Assembly (NCBI RefSeq): GCF_901000735.1
Contig: NC_081541.1
Coordinates: 49,414,771 to 49,478,770, forward strand
Direction of reading: 5' to 3'
Source of the DNA: Corylus avellana
Taxonomy: Eukaryota; Streptophyta; Magnoliopsida; Fagales; Betulaceae
Length of the DNA stretch: 64,000 nucleotides
This document shows positions 46,886 through 57,975 of this stretch, piece by piece (within the stretch, counting starts at the first letter, position 1; each line of letters starts with the position of its first letter). The notes under the pieces were generated by a model, which saw only the letters and a program-made list of their open reading frames with translations, was not told where the DNA came from and did no database searches. The position numbers and the translations under genes are program-made.

Positions 46886-47670
46886 TATGTCCTTAAGGGG
46901 TAGCTCAATTGGCTGTGGACCACGCCTAATGAGGCGGAGGTCACTAGTTCGAATCTCTCATCCTCCTTCCCTTATGTGGACATGTCAAATATATATATAC
47001 ATTGTTTTGGTGTTTAATTATTTGCTTAAATCTCTTCTAAGAGAGATATTCTCATATAGCTATAGTGGGACTATGTTTCCCTTCGAAGTTATATTACAAC
47101 AAATTTTTGCACACACAATCATGGCCACTACTCACTGGACTCTTTTCCGTATTATTTTGGCACTTAATCTCTTGGCATCTCTAATTATTGCTTCAATTAT
47201 GTCCTCAAGGGGTAGTTCAATCGGCTGTGGATCACGCCTAATGAAACGGAAGTCACTAGTTCGAATTCTCCATCCCTCTTCCCTTGTGTGGACATGTCAA
47301 TATATATATATATATAAAACTAAAAATAATCGCCATTGTTTTGGTGTTTAATTATTTGCCTAAATCTCTTTTAAGAGAGATATTCTTATATAGCTATAGT
47401 GGGACTATGTTTCCCTTCGAAGTTATATTACAACAATTTTTTGCACAAACAACCACGGCCACTACTCGCTGGACTCTTTTCTATATTATTTTGGCACTCA
47501 GTCTCTTGGATTCTCTAATTATTGCTTCAATTATATCCTTAAAGGGTAGTTCAATCGGCTGTGGATTACGCCTAATGAAGCGGAGGTCATTAGTTCGAAT
47601 CCCCCCTCCCCATTCCTTTGTGTAGACATGTCAAAATATCTCCTCTCCCCATTCCCTTATATGGACATGT

Positions 47671-47721
<51 letters not shown>

Positions 47722-47935
47722 GGACATTGTTTTGGTGTTTAATTATTTGCCTAAGTCTCTTCTAAGAGAGATATTCTCATATGGCTATAGTGGGACTATG
47801 TTTCCCTTCCAAGTTATATTACCACAAATTTTTGCACAAACAACTATGGCCATTACTCGCTGGACTCTTTTCCTTACTATTTTGGCACTCAGCCTCTTGG
47901 CATCTCTAATTATTGCTTCAATTAATTGTTTTTCT
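46886..47935 (+). repeat. Three tandem units with tRNA-SINE-like head and conserved open frame
   Basis: Units at 46886-47197, 47198-47531 and 47532-47935. Each starts TATGTCCTTAAGGGGTAG-like, with an A box (TAGCTCAATTGG) and a B box (AGTTCGAATC), then a (TA)n stretch of different length, then about 190 bp reading FNYLPKSLLREIFSYSYSGT / MFPFEVILQQIFAQTT / RWTLFLTILALSLLASLIIAS. The units are alike at most positions and differ mainly in the TA run. The frame in each unit stays open over head and body; the TA-run length shifts phase between units. The translation is hydrophobic at its end and is not a family I know. Confidence 0.8.
47674..47719. repeat. (TA)n microsatellite inside the third tandem unit
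   Basis: About 22 TA units. The equivalent run has about 5 units in unit 1 and about 7 in unit 2. Confidence 0.9.
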
Positions 47936-48902
47936 ATTTCATTTTTAATTTCTTTTGTATTTCTCTCAAATATTCTAGATCAATCACGACGCATTTGCTC
48001 AATGATTGAACTAACAACATAAAAAAACATTGACAACGATGTTGTCGATTTAGGTGAGAAAGCTGATGTCTTGCACCTAGTCCTATTTGGTAAAAGTCAT
48101 ATTCTTGAAGCTCTCACAATTAATCCTATATATTGATTTTTCTTTTTGGTGAGTAGCCCAAAAGGAAGATAGATTGAGAGGGAGAGTCACTTGCTAGTAG
48201 TTAAATGGTTGTGCTTGAAACAAGCAGGTATAATCTCTTATGAAAAATGCTATATTTTTTTTTTTTTTTTTTTTTCTTTAAAAGAAGTTAGTTTTTTAAA
48301 TGATGTGTCACAATCCCATGAATTTGTGACATATTTTTCAAAAAAATAAATTTCATGTAATGGTGACACATCATTTAGAAACCTACTATTCTCATATGGC
48401 TATACATTAAGGGCATGTATGAGTGTGCGTTTGACAGGCTTAAAAGTGCGTTTAACACTCAAAAAGTCCGTTTGAAAAAAATATCATCCGTTTGGTAAAA
48501 AAAAATTAAAAGCACTTTTAAGGGTCTAAAAAGTCAAAAAAATAATCAAAATACACTTTTAGTAGAAGTTTTTTTAAAAAAAAAAAATGCCAAAAAATAT
48601 TTTTTGACTTAAAATCTCAATTTCTCAAATGTAATTTCAAACATGCTATAATAGTTCTTGGCCTAATCTTTGCGAGATTTGCCTTGGTTCCTGTAAATAA
48701 AACTACAGTTTTTAATTGTTTATATTTAATTCTATTCTCTTTTATTTTTTTAATTAAAAAAAAACTATAAAACATATGTTATAATTTTTTTTACGGCACC
48801 TAAACGAAATTTATATTTGTAAGGCTTTTGCTCGGAAGAAATATAAAGGAAGGCAATGAAGTAAAAATTCTGATTTGAGTGGCAATGACCAATTTTTTAT
48901 AA
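47936..48902. other. Intergenic, AT-rich
   Basis: The open frame of the third unit continues from 47936 to a TAA at 48020-48022 (INCFSISFLISFVFLSNILD...). A small inverted pair ATGATGTGTCACAATCCCAT / AATGGTGACACATCATTTAG is at 48300-48380. Poly(T) is at 48252-48274. No gene is recognised. Confidence 0.5.
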
Positions 48903-49083
48903 GAGAAATGTTAGGGGTGCTAACTATTTTATTAACATACGCTTACTAAACTGATGTGTAGCTCATTCATTAGATAAAAACAAAACAATTAATTACTTTA
49001 TTTTGTTTTTCTCCAATAAATGAGCTACACATCAGTTTAGTAAACATATATTAGTAAAATAGTTACTACCCATAATATTTTTC
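48903..49083. mobile_element. MITE, GAGAAATGTTA ends, 9-bp target duplication
   Basis: Arms of about 75 bp, e.g. AAACTGATGTGTAGCTCATT against AATGAGCTACACATCAGTTT. Flanks TTTTTATAA (48894-48902) and TTTTTGTAA (49084-49092) agree at 8 of 9. Same group as the elements at 24337, 28983, 32494 and 35901. Confidence 0.8.
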
Positions 49084-49117
49084 TTTTTGTAATTTTTTTT
49101 GGGTTTCCCCTTATTTG

Positions 49118-49153
<36 letters not shown>

Positions 49154-49303
49154 GGTGTAAAAATTCTCATTAAATGTGAAAACCCACGTGAAGCTGTCCC
49201 TTGAACGGAGAAAATTTTTTGTAAAGTCACGTTCAATTGGATTGCACAGGAAAAGAAGGTGACTTTTTTTCTTTTTTTTTTTTAATAGAAAGAGGGGAAA
49301 AGG

Positions 49304-49470
49304 GCTACAGGGGAGGATCTTTCCCACTTCTGATCCGCAAGGAAGAGAGAATAGGAGATCCCTTGAGAATGCTTCCAAAAATAAGATGGGAAGCGGGCCA
49401 AGCGGCCCATTGAGCTAAAGCATGTGCAAGTACAAAACCAAGAACAATAATCTCTCCAAAAGCTCAACAT
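49304..49470 (-). pseudogene. C-terminal tail of a LINE-type RNase H domain
   Basis: The minus strand reads VLAHALAQWAAWPASHLIFG SILKGSPIL... to a TAG at 49304-49306. AHALAQWAA is the conserved C-terminal helix (NxxAHALA) of RNase H domains in plant non-LTR elements. Nothing upstream (towards 49500) extends the frame well, so only the tail remains. Confidence 0.6.
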
Positions 49471-49479
49471 ATTGGCCAG

Positions 49480-50506
49480 GATCACATTTTAACATTTATA
49501 ATAGCACATGAATTTTAATGGCCAAGTGGTGGGGTTAGGCTTGGGTGGTGTTGGTGTGGTCCAACCTGGGCGGTGCCGGTGGGTTTTTCTCGGTAGCGGT
49601 GGTTTTTCTAAGAGAAAAACTGAAGGTTTTTTTTTTTTAAAAAAAAAAATGAAATTGGTGTAGATGAAGGATTTTAGAGGTTAGATCTAGTGTTTTGAGT
49701 GCATTTTTTTTTTTCTTGTTTCAGGCTGATGTGTCAATATCTCATTGGAGAGCACAAAAAGCTTATTAGTTTATGTAACAACATTATAAACTAAACTATT
49801 TTTTAAACAAAAAAGAAAAGAAAAGAACCTAAGGTGTGGATAAATACAAAAAAATAAGTTTGTTTGAAATAAATAAAAAATTAGTTAATGTAGTTGGCTT
49901 AAATTACAAAATGCTTGTGTGGTATAAAAATTAGAAATAAATGTAAAATCAAACCTTGTGGTTGGCCAAAATTACAAATCACTTCCCGTCACCCTTTTTT
50001 TTTTAAAAAAAAAAAATAATAATAATAATAATTTTTTATTTTAGTTTTTAAGAGAAATTCATTATCAAAAGATGAAATATAAAATAGTAGGGAAAAAACC
50101 AGTTAAAGCTCAAAGCTCTAATACACCAAAATCACACTCTCATACAAAAGATAGGAAAAAAAAAATCCTCAAAAAATATAAAATAGTGGGGAGAAAACCA
50201 CTTAGGCTCTGTTTGGTAAAAGCCTCCACTATTCCTCAAAAAAATTCAACTTTTAACATTCTTAAAATAAAAAAATAAAAAAAAATTGCCAAAGGGAATA
50301 CACCAATTGCTAGGAAACAAATTCTTAAGCCAAGTAGAAAAAGCAAACTCGATCTTGAGCCCACGTGACATTACTTCAAATCATACCGGCCACAACAAAA
50401 GAAAACAAAAAGTACAAGCTGATGGAGAGATTAGAGATAGAAACAATCATTACATAAATGTTGGCATATGATAGATAAAGAAATTGTATTGCATAGCAGC
50501 AGAAGT
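49480..50506. other. Intergenic and 3' flank of the sulfotransferase gene
   Basis: A GT-rich patch at 49525-49615 (GGTGGTGTTGGTGTGGTCC, GGTGCCGGTGGG) and two related TATAAAATAGTAGGGAAAA / TATAAAATAGTGGGGAGAAA segments (50088, 50178). Homopolymer-rich otherwise. No gene. Confidence 0.45.
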
Positions 50507-52027
50507 TTACTGAGTTTGAGCAACACCATTCTCTAAAGCATGATCCACAAGAACTAAGCCAGACCCCTCCAACTTCATGCTGCAAATTTCATCGATCCGC
50601 TTCCCCATTTCCTGTGTCAAGGTGTTTTTCCAGCCCCCAACAACACCATTCCTGAAGAAAGAACTGTTTGGCATCCCAACCCACGGATCCACACCATTTT
50701 TGTTTACTTCCAAGTTCTTCAGCCTCTCCAAGCTACACCTCCATATCAGCTCCTCCGCCTCTTTCTCCTCTGCAAATGGCTTTCCTAGAAATGAAGCAAG
50801 CCTTTTTACTTGCTCTTTTGGGTTCCTTTGCAGCTCCTCGTACTTGAGAAAAAGTATTTTTTGAGGCATCTTTAAGCTCTCATTCCAGTACTCTAAAACA
50901 TGGTCGAAAAAAGGCCCAAAGTGGAAAACACCATTGCAGAAGCTCTCAACAGTGTTTTCTAAGGGATATGGACCTTCTTCTGGTGTCCTAAGCTTGTTGA
51001 AGAAATGCCACATTGAAACCAAAGTGTCTTTTGGGTTTCTGGTTATGTAAACAATCTTGCACTTTGAGCTCTTGATGGACTCAGGAAGGGCACTATAAGG
51101 CAAGTGGGTGTGGAAGAGTCTCGGAGATTTCATGCCTGCTAGAATATAAATTAAACGATTAAATTTTCAATTTTTTTATTAATTTGAGCTTATAGAATAG
51201 AAAAATGATTGTTACACAATTATGATGATTTGACGGTAGAAACCAGTTATTAATTCTTTTAAATTATACAAGTTCTTGTTGATATAAAAGCTAATTTTTA
51301 CTGTCACGTCATCTCATAGGTGGTTTTAAAACTCACATATGGATGTGAAAAAATTGTGTAAAGAAGTGGAAATAAATGTAACATTATTCAAATAGTATTA
51401 CTCTTTAGAATAAGTAGTGATTTAACATGGTATAAGAGTCAAATGTTATAAATTCAAACCCTATCTCCATTACCACCAACGTGCTAGTCTCACTTATTAA
51501 AGGAAACGTGAAAAGAGGAATGTTAAAGAGTAATGTTACATACACTCCCACTTTCACGTTTTCTTATGTGGTTTTGTGTATCATTTTTCGTGTTAAAATA
51601 TAATTTTTGAAAAAAGTAGTGATTTAACGGTACCCGAGAGATCAGGAGGAGGCTTTGCAGTGTAAACCTGGACTTCCAATGTCTGCACATAGAATGCAGG
51701 GTGCTGTAGGGCCAAAAGGTCCTCCTCATCCTTCTTGAGATCAACATCACATTTCTTCTGCATAATGCAAAAGCAGAGGGCTTTGAGCCAAGTGCTGCCT
51801 GTTTTCATGGCAGAAGCCAAAATAACATCATCATCATGAGCTTCAAACTGAGAGTGAGAGGCGATTGCAGCTTCAAGGTGACGGGGCCTGTACCAGAAAC
51901 CATCCCTTTGGTAGAGCTCAAGGCCCTCAAAAAAGGTTCCCTTAGGAAGATGGTCTAGTAGAAGCTTTGTTGAGGTAGGTGGATCCATGACAAGTGATTT
52001 GGAATTTGGTAGTTGTCTATAGTCCAT
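50507..52027 (-). CDS. Cytosolic sulfotransferase (SOT family)
   Basis: Transfers sulfonate from PAPS to a hydroxyl group of a small acceptor; the acceptor cannot be told from sequence. Two exons, 51634-52027 and 50507-51135, join in phase 1 (TCTCGG|GTACCG, AGCAG|GC ATG) into 340 residues. The single intron is 498 bp. The 5'-phosphosulfate loop is ASAMKTGSTWLKAL (71-84), the likely catalytic His lies in HTHLPY (140-145), the 3'-phosphate segment is YITRNPKDTLVS (161-172), and RNGVVGGWKN (293-302) is the C-terminal PAPS motif. The loop has Met where many family members have Pro; I recall Met here in other plant SOTs, so this is probably not a defect. Two starts are possible, Met1 at 52027 or Met14 (MDPPTSTK) at 51988. 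A TATAAATA at 52050-52057 lies too close to Met1 and would favour Met14. The intron contains a possible decayed MITE (about 51199-51385). Confidence 0.94.
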
Positions 52028-52049
52028 GAAATTGTAGAATTTCCTCTTT

Positions 52050-52057
52050 TATTTATA
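52050..52057 (-). promoter_or_regulatory. TATA box of the sulfotransferase gene
   Basis: TATAAATA on the minus strand, 23 bp upstream of the first in-frame ATG. Transcription normally starts 25-32 bp downstream of such a box, which would fall at or past that ATG. Confidence 0.5.
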
Positions 52058-52237
52058 GTAGGTAGAAACCTAGCTACCTACCTAACAGAGTCTGACAATA
52101 ATAGAATCTTTTCTGATCAGAATTTAATATTCTTACATACAATATGTGCATGATGGGAACATATTCTTTTCATCTCAAATCAAAGGGAAAAAGTAATTTA
52201 AAAAAGAAAAAGAAAAAACTTTATAAAGAATTATAAA

Positions 52238-52862
52238 GGGAAAAATTTATGTATCGCTCTCAAACTATCACTCAATTGACAATGTTATTCTCAAGCTTTT
52301 AATTGTGACAATGTCTCTTTTAAACCACCAAAACATTGTCCATCTCCTCCAAAACTAGTAATAAGACAAAAATACTCTTATAAATTTTTCAATAAGACAA
52401 AAATACCCTTAAAAATTCAAAAAATAATTTTGATTTTTTAAAAAAACGAAAATTTTTAATTTAAAAATAATATTAAAAAAAAAATTTTAAAATGAAAATG
52501 AAAATTTTTTCTAAATTGAAATTTTTATTTAAAAAACGATTTTTTTTATTTAGTTTTAAAAAACGAAAATTTTTATTTTTTTTAAACGTAAATTATTTTT
52601 TTTAAAAAAAAATTATGAAACAAAAATTTTTGAAAAAAAAAAACGAAAATTTTCAATTTTTATATAAAAAAAAAAAAATTGGCCACCGTTTGGATTTTTT
52701 TTTTTTTTGGTTAGTTTTAGGTTTTTTTAAGAAGTTTTAGTGTTTTTGTTTTTATTGTACTAAGGGTAATTTCGTCATTAGGGGAACATTGACAATTTTT
52801 GGTAGTTTGGTGGGAACATTGTCAATTTGGTGGTAATTTGAAGGGGGTATGTGGACTTTCCC
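52238..52862. mobile_element. Fold-back element, GGGAAAAATTTATGTATCG ends
   Basis: Left GGGAAAAATTTATGTATCGC with TCAAACTATCACTCAATTGA, right CAATTTGGTGGTAATTTGA with GGGGGTATGTGGACTTTCCC. Arms of about 200 bp surround an AT-only core with repeated AAAACGAAAATTTT. Same family as 36466-36812. Confidence 0.7.
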
Positions 52863-53230
52863 CAATTATAAACTACCACACGATTTAAGAAAATTCCTCC
52901 AAACCTCTCAATTTCACTCTCCGAAGTTTCAATTTGACGCAATCCACCTACCCTCTATCTGTGTTTGGATGTTAAAAGTGATGAAATGACCTTTATATAC
53001 CTTAAACTTTTATAAAATTCCAAATTTACCCTTAATTTTAAATTGAAATTAAAAAAAAAAAAAGGATGGTAATTTGGTCTTCTTAGTGGTTTTTGTTAGG
53101 GTTTAACGGCAAAAAGTTGATGGAGGGGGTCAATTGCATCAAATTGAAAGTTTATAGGGGTGAAATTGAGAGTTTTTAAAATTTGGGTGGGGTCTTCTCA
53201 AAACGCATGGTAGTTTAGAGGTCCTAAATG
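52863..53230. mobile_element. Second fold-back element, adjacent
   Basis: The left part (CTCTCAATTTCACTCTCCG, GTTTCAATTTGACGCAATCC) is complementary to the right part (GGTCAATTGCATCAAATTGA, GGGGTGAAATTGAGAG). It sits directly beside the preceding element, so one may have inserted next to or into the other. Confidence 0.6.
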
Positions 53231-54535
53231 AAGTTATCCATATTTTTATTGTCAAAATTTAAAGTTATGGACCTAGGGTATGTATCCAACAGTGTATATA
53301 AAATTAATATTGGAACATTTTATAAAAAATTAAATAATATGAAATCATGTATACCGTTAGATACACAAACTTTAAATCTTGACCATAAATTCATTTAATT
53401 TGAAATGGAGAAGATTCCTGTTCTACATGATTGCATGTAGTAAAGTTAGTGAACACATCTAATGGTGTATATGAAGTAATAATTAAATAATGTAAAATTA
53501 TGTATGTTGTTAGATGCATCAACTTCAAATTTTGACCATAAAATAGATACTATTCATTTAATTTGAAATGGAAATCATTTTCGTACGTGATGGCATATAG
53601 TTAATGTATCAGAATGATGTGTCATTTTGTATATTATTAAATGTAACAATATTAAATCAACCATAAAATGACTCATTTGTATTTCAAGTGGTGTGGAATG
53701 GATACTAGGATCTTTGCCCGTAGGAAAAATAAATGATGTATTTATTATTATTTTACACTCTCTTGACGTGACAATGACAAACTCACTTTTTCTTTGATTT
53801 CATTAATATTCTGACACTTTTATTTATGTATGGACGTAAAATAGAAAGTTAATATCTTAGACAATGTTTGAACAAATCTTTGCTTTTATATCATGCTAAA
53901 TCATTAACTATCTTTGAAGATTATGTAAATAAATTTAATCATTTAATTAAAGTTGTATATGTTTCTTTTTGGACTATTTGATCCAAGGAACAATGAAAAG
54001 AATTTATAAACAATATTAGTTTTTCTTTTCCTTCAAATATTTTTAACTTTTACAATTTTTTTTTTTCTTTCTGAAATTGATGATTTTGTTGTAATCAAAT
54101 AAGGTTATTGAACATCTCATCTCATCTCATCTAATTCTACCAAAAAAAAAATATATATATCAAATTTGGAATTACGCCCATCTCTGTTCTTTTATATGGA
54201 AAAATTAACTATGCGACTTGAGTTAGTACATGTTGAAACTTCCAATACAAATCTGATCTCTAGTCTCTACCATGGTTGCTTTAGGACAAGTGGTTATAAT
54301 TTTATTTTGTTGTATTTAATAGTGCACATGATATGTTATTAATTTTTTAAAAAAAAATAATGTGACAACGTATTTATTATAGGGAAAATATATATAAACT
54401 CCTTAGGTCAACGCGCTTTTTTTAAAAACTCTTTGGAGTTTTTTTTTTTTTTGGAAGTTTAGTCCCTGGGTAACTCGAAACTACTAGAAACTCCCTACCG
54501 TCAATTTTTGTTAACTGCCGTTAGTCCACTCAAAA
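53231..54535. repeat. Intergenic with a tandem block and an element end at the gap
   Basis: Blocks at about 53330-53440 and 53485-53600 share GTTAGATACACAAACTTTAAA-like and CATTTAATTTGAAATGGA text with a period of about 150 bp. 54383-54535 (AGGGAAAATATATATAAACT) looks like a fold-back end truncated by the gap. A CATCTCATCTCATCTAATT run is at 54113. No gene. Confidence 0.5.
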
Positions 54536-54635
54536 NNNNNNNNNNNNNNNNNNNNNNNNNNNNNNNNNNNNNNNNNNNNNNNNNNNNNNNNNNNNNNNNN
54601 NNNNNNNNNNNNNNNNNNNNNNNNNNNNNNNNNNN
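54536..54635. other. Assembly gap (N)
   Basis: 100 N, a standard placeholder length, so the true size is unknown. Flanked by a fold-back end and poly(A). Confidence 0.99.
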
Positions 54636-54668
54636 AAAAAAAAAAAAAGAAAGAAAGAAAGAAAAAGT

Positions 54669-55147
54669 GATCATCCTATCAAAACTATTACAGAAAAAGG
54701 CATCATCCTTTTCGTCCCTTCGTTAGTGTTTATGGACAATTTCTATAAAAAATAATAATAATAATAATAAAAAATCAACTTAAAAATATTATAATTTTTT
54801 TATATATATTACTTATTACTATTTAAATAAAAAAAATCAATAATTTTTTTTTTTTTCACATTTTCATAAAAAAAAATTTCAAAACTTTATATCACATCAA
54901 ACATTTTCTAGGCCATCATCCTATCCAAACTATTACAGAAAAAGTCATCATCCTTTTCGTCCCTTTGATAGTGTTCACGCATAATTTCTAAAAAAAAAAA
55001 AAAAAATCAACATAAAAACATTATAATTTTTTTACATATTACTTATTACTATTTAAATAAAAAAAAATCAATAAAAACAAGATTTTTTCACTTTTTCATA
55101 TAAAAAAATTTCAAAACTTTATATCACATCAATCATTTTTTAGGCCA
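54669..55147. repeat. Tandem duplication, about 240-bp period
   Basis: Copies 54669-54913 and 54914-55147, each starting CATCCTATCAAAACTATTAC and ending TCACATCAATCATTTTTTAGG or close. Differences are mostly in homopolymer lengths. Confidence 0.8.
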
Positions 55148-55360
55148 ATATTCTTCGCTTTTTTTCTAAAAAAAATTTATAAACTTCATTATGTTTAATA
55201 TCATATCAATGAATTTTTTTTTTTTCCTTCTCAAAACCCATTACCAAACACACTCATTCAATTTTTTTTTTTTTAAAAAAAATCTTTAAAAAAAAAAGTG
55301 CACAGTTACCCTAATACTTGCACCGATCTCAATTGCCCTAATAATTGCCCACTGAGAGGC

Positions 55361-55795
55361 ATTGGGTCCGCTGAAAAGATTCTTCTGGCGTAGTTGAACT
55401 AGTGGGTGCTGGGTGGTGCCTGTATTGGCGACCATGCATGCCTGATGCCTCACTCATGGGTCCGACGAACATTAGTATTTTGCCTGGGTATTACAAAAGC
55501 TTCTAACCGGATCTCAACAGTTACTTTTAATAATTTCAAGAAAAATATTAAACAAATTTTACAAAAGTAGTATAATTGGGGATTGGGTCAGCTGAAAAGA
55601 TTCTTCTGGCGTAGTTGAACTAGTGGGTGGTGCCTTTATTGGCTACCATTCATGCCTGATGCCTCACTCATGGGTCCGACGAACATTAGTATTTTGCCTG
55701 CGTATTACAAAAGCTTCTAACCGGATCTCAACAGTTACTTTTAATAATTTCAAGAAAGAAAAATGTTAAACAAATTTTACAAAAGTAATATAATC
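55361..55795. repeat. Tandem duplication, 221-bp period
   Basis: Copies start at 55361 and 55582 with ATTGGGTC(C/A)GCTGAAAAG. They share CTTCTGGCGTAGTTGAACTA and GGGTCCGACGAACATTAGTA. The second lacks one GGGTGCTG repeat. Very similar copies, hence recent. No coding potential recognised. Confidence 0.85.
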
Positions 55796-56333
55796 GAATT
55801 TTTCAAAAGTTGAATTTATCATGCTATGCCACATCATATTGTAAAAAGTTTTTTTATAAAATTTGTTTGTAAGCCTAATATTAAGAAAGAGATGAATAGG
55901 AAACCCGTATTTTTCTCGGGCATGCCTATCTGCTCCATTTTCTTTCCCATTTTGCTTAGCGCCGTTTCTAAAGAGTGCCATTTTCTCTCTACATAATTTA
56001 AAAAATATGCCTGTTAAGAAAAATACAAAATTTTAAAAATATTACCGTTAGAATAAGATAAATATTAAAAAATATGACTACTAGGAAAATACAAGCATTC
56101 AAAAATATAAAAGTTGGAAATAATAAATAAATTTTTGAAAATAATATTAAAAGATAATTGTTAAAATTATGAGGCTGCTGAGGTGCTTTAAAAAAGTTGA
56201 TAGTTAAAATAGAGAAAAAGAAAATATACTTTTGGCCATTTTGATGAGTAAAATTTGATGAGGCTGCTAATAATGCTATTAAAAAAGTTAATGAGAGCTA
56301 TTAATCATGAGGTGATATGAAAATATTGTATTA

Positions 56334-56712
56334 GAGCATTCCTATTGAGCTCTTTAAATTTAACTTTTCTTTAAAAGTTGAAAAAAAAAACTCATAAAAA
56401 TAGTCATTTAACAAACTTTCTATTCTATTTCAAATTTAACTTTGATCAACAAGGCTTTCTAAATACCAAGTGCCAAAAAGTGAAAGTTATTTAGTTTTTT
56501 AATCGTATATATTCATTTTTCTTCTCTCTCTCATCTATCAAGAACAAAAAATAATAATTAAAAAAATAAGAAAATAATAACATTTAACTAAAATAGAGAA
56601 AAATATAGTGAGTTTGATATTTTGTTCATTTAAAAGTAGCTATTCAAATTTACAAAAATGAGTTTTTATCTTCAAATTTAACTTTTATTTAAAGAATTCA
56701 ATAAGGATGCTC
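56334..56712. mobile_element. Harbinger/Tourist-like MITE, 379 bp, TTA duplication
   Basis: Ends GAGCATTCCTATTGAGCTCT and (minus strand) GAGCATCCTTATTGAATTCT, flanked by TTA (56331-56333, 56713-56715). Copy 2 of the local duplication reads AAAATATTGTATCGGTGAGATT without it (near 59253). Same family as 3185-3467; longer because of an internal direct repeat around AACTTTGATCAACAAGGC. Confidence 0.8.
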
Positions 56713-57305
56713 TTAGTGAGATTATTTTCAAAGGCTTAAGAGTTCATTTGAAATTGAGTTAAGGAGCTTAAAAAGTGTTATTTCTGCGGTACCTACCTTT
56801 TAAACTCTTCTTGTGTGGTTTCTAACGAGCAGATGCTACTATAATCATGCTCAAGTAAAATAGTTACAATTGATCTTTTCGACCAATCTTTCTGAATTAT
56901 TAAAAAAAACAAAAAAAAACTATAAAACTATAAAACAAAAAGACATGAGTACATGAAGCAAACGAGGCACACTAACACGATAAAATGAAAGGACACATCT
57001 TTCATAAATGAAGAGTTTATGAAAGAGCAATGGATAGAGACCTCACAAGCCTAGGCACAGTGTAAACAATTTATTGAAAATAATAAAATATAAATAAATA
57101 AAAAAGGCTAAAGCATGAAGTAAACGTGGCACAGTAACATGAAATTAAAAGATGAAAAGCAATTAATAGAGACCCTAGAGGCTAGAGGGATGTAACCTTC
57201 TAGGTAGGGGCAGAATTAGACTTTTCGTTTTGTGAAAAAAATTTATCAAAAAAAAAAAAAAAAAAAAAGGAGGGCGAAAAACATGATTCTAAGGGTATAT
57301 TAAAA

Positions 57306-57628
57306 AAAGGAAAAAATTCACTTTACCCCCTTGAAGTTTCAAGAGTTTTTTAATTTGAACCCCAAAGTTTAAAAAGTGGTAATGTACCACCCAATGTTTA
57401 AAAAATTTTCAATTTAAACCTTCCGTTAATAATTTCCGTTAAATTTGACGTAAATCTCTAAAATTACATAATTACTCTCAGGCTTTTTTAAAAAAAATTT
57501 CCGTCCAATTTAACGGAAATTGTAACGGAAGGTTTAAATTGAAAATTTTTGAAACATTGGGGGGTACATTGCAACTTTTTAAATTTTGGAGTTCAAATTG
57601 AAAAACTCCGTAAAGTGGATTTTCTCCT
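57306..57628. mobile_element. Fold-back MITE, GGAAAAAATTCACTTTACC ends
   Basis: The left half (CACTTTACCCCCTTGAAG, ACCTTCCGTTAATAATTTCC) is complementary to the right half (GGAAATTGTAACGGAAGGTT, GTAAAGTGGATTTTCTCC). The centre is an imperfect TTTCCGTTAAATTTGACG / TCCAATTTAACGGAAA pair. Confidence 0.7.
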
Positions 57629-57975
57629 TTAAAAAAAAAAAGAAAAAAAAGAGGATTTTAAAATTTTGGAGGGCTACAAACCCTCAAAGGACCTCCACCA
57701 TGCTTTAGGGTCAACAGATAATTCTGTCATTGGATATTAAAATATTATTATTATTTTTCAATTCATTTGAATTAGAGAGAATTCAAATTTAAAAGAGAGA
57801 AAAAAAATGCTTGTGTTGTTGACAGTTGGGACAACGTATGTTTCGTAACGTTTTTTTGTTATTTTATTTTTAATAAACTTAAACTTATAAAATAAGTAAT
57901 AATTTAATATAGTATTATAATTTAAAAACCTTAGCTCAAATTTAACTTTGTCAATTTACATAATTTAAATTAAAT

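Larger units (their letters stand above)
56200..57975. repeat. Local duplication, copy 1 (partner about 59100-60235)
   Basis: Shared blocks include AGAGCTATTAATCATGAGG, GAAAATATTGTA, AAGAGTTCATTTGAAATTGA, AACATGAAATTAAAAGATGA-like text and CTTAACTTTGTCAATTTAC-like text. Copy 1 carries a Harbinger-like MITE and a fold-back element (57306-57628) that copy 2 lacks. Confidence 0.7.

Noticed and set aside
46886..46960. Possible tRNA gene (A and B boxes well spaced)
   Set aside because: The sequence does not fold into a full cloverleaf with matching acceptor stem, and related heads at 6925, 29619, 47198 and 47532 show it is a SINE-type repeat.
47618..48022. Independent small membrane-protein gene
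   Set aside because: The frame is part of the third tandem repeat unit and includes a (TA)n run; without transcript evidence it is reported as a repeat with an open frame instead.
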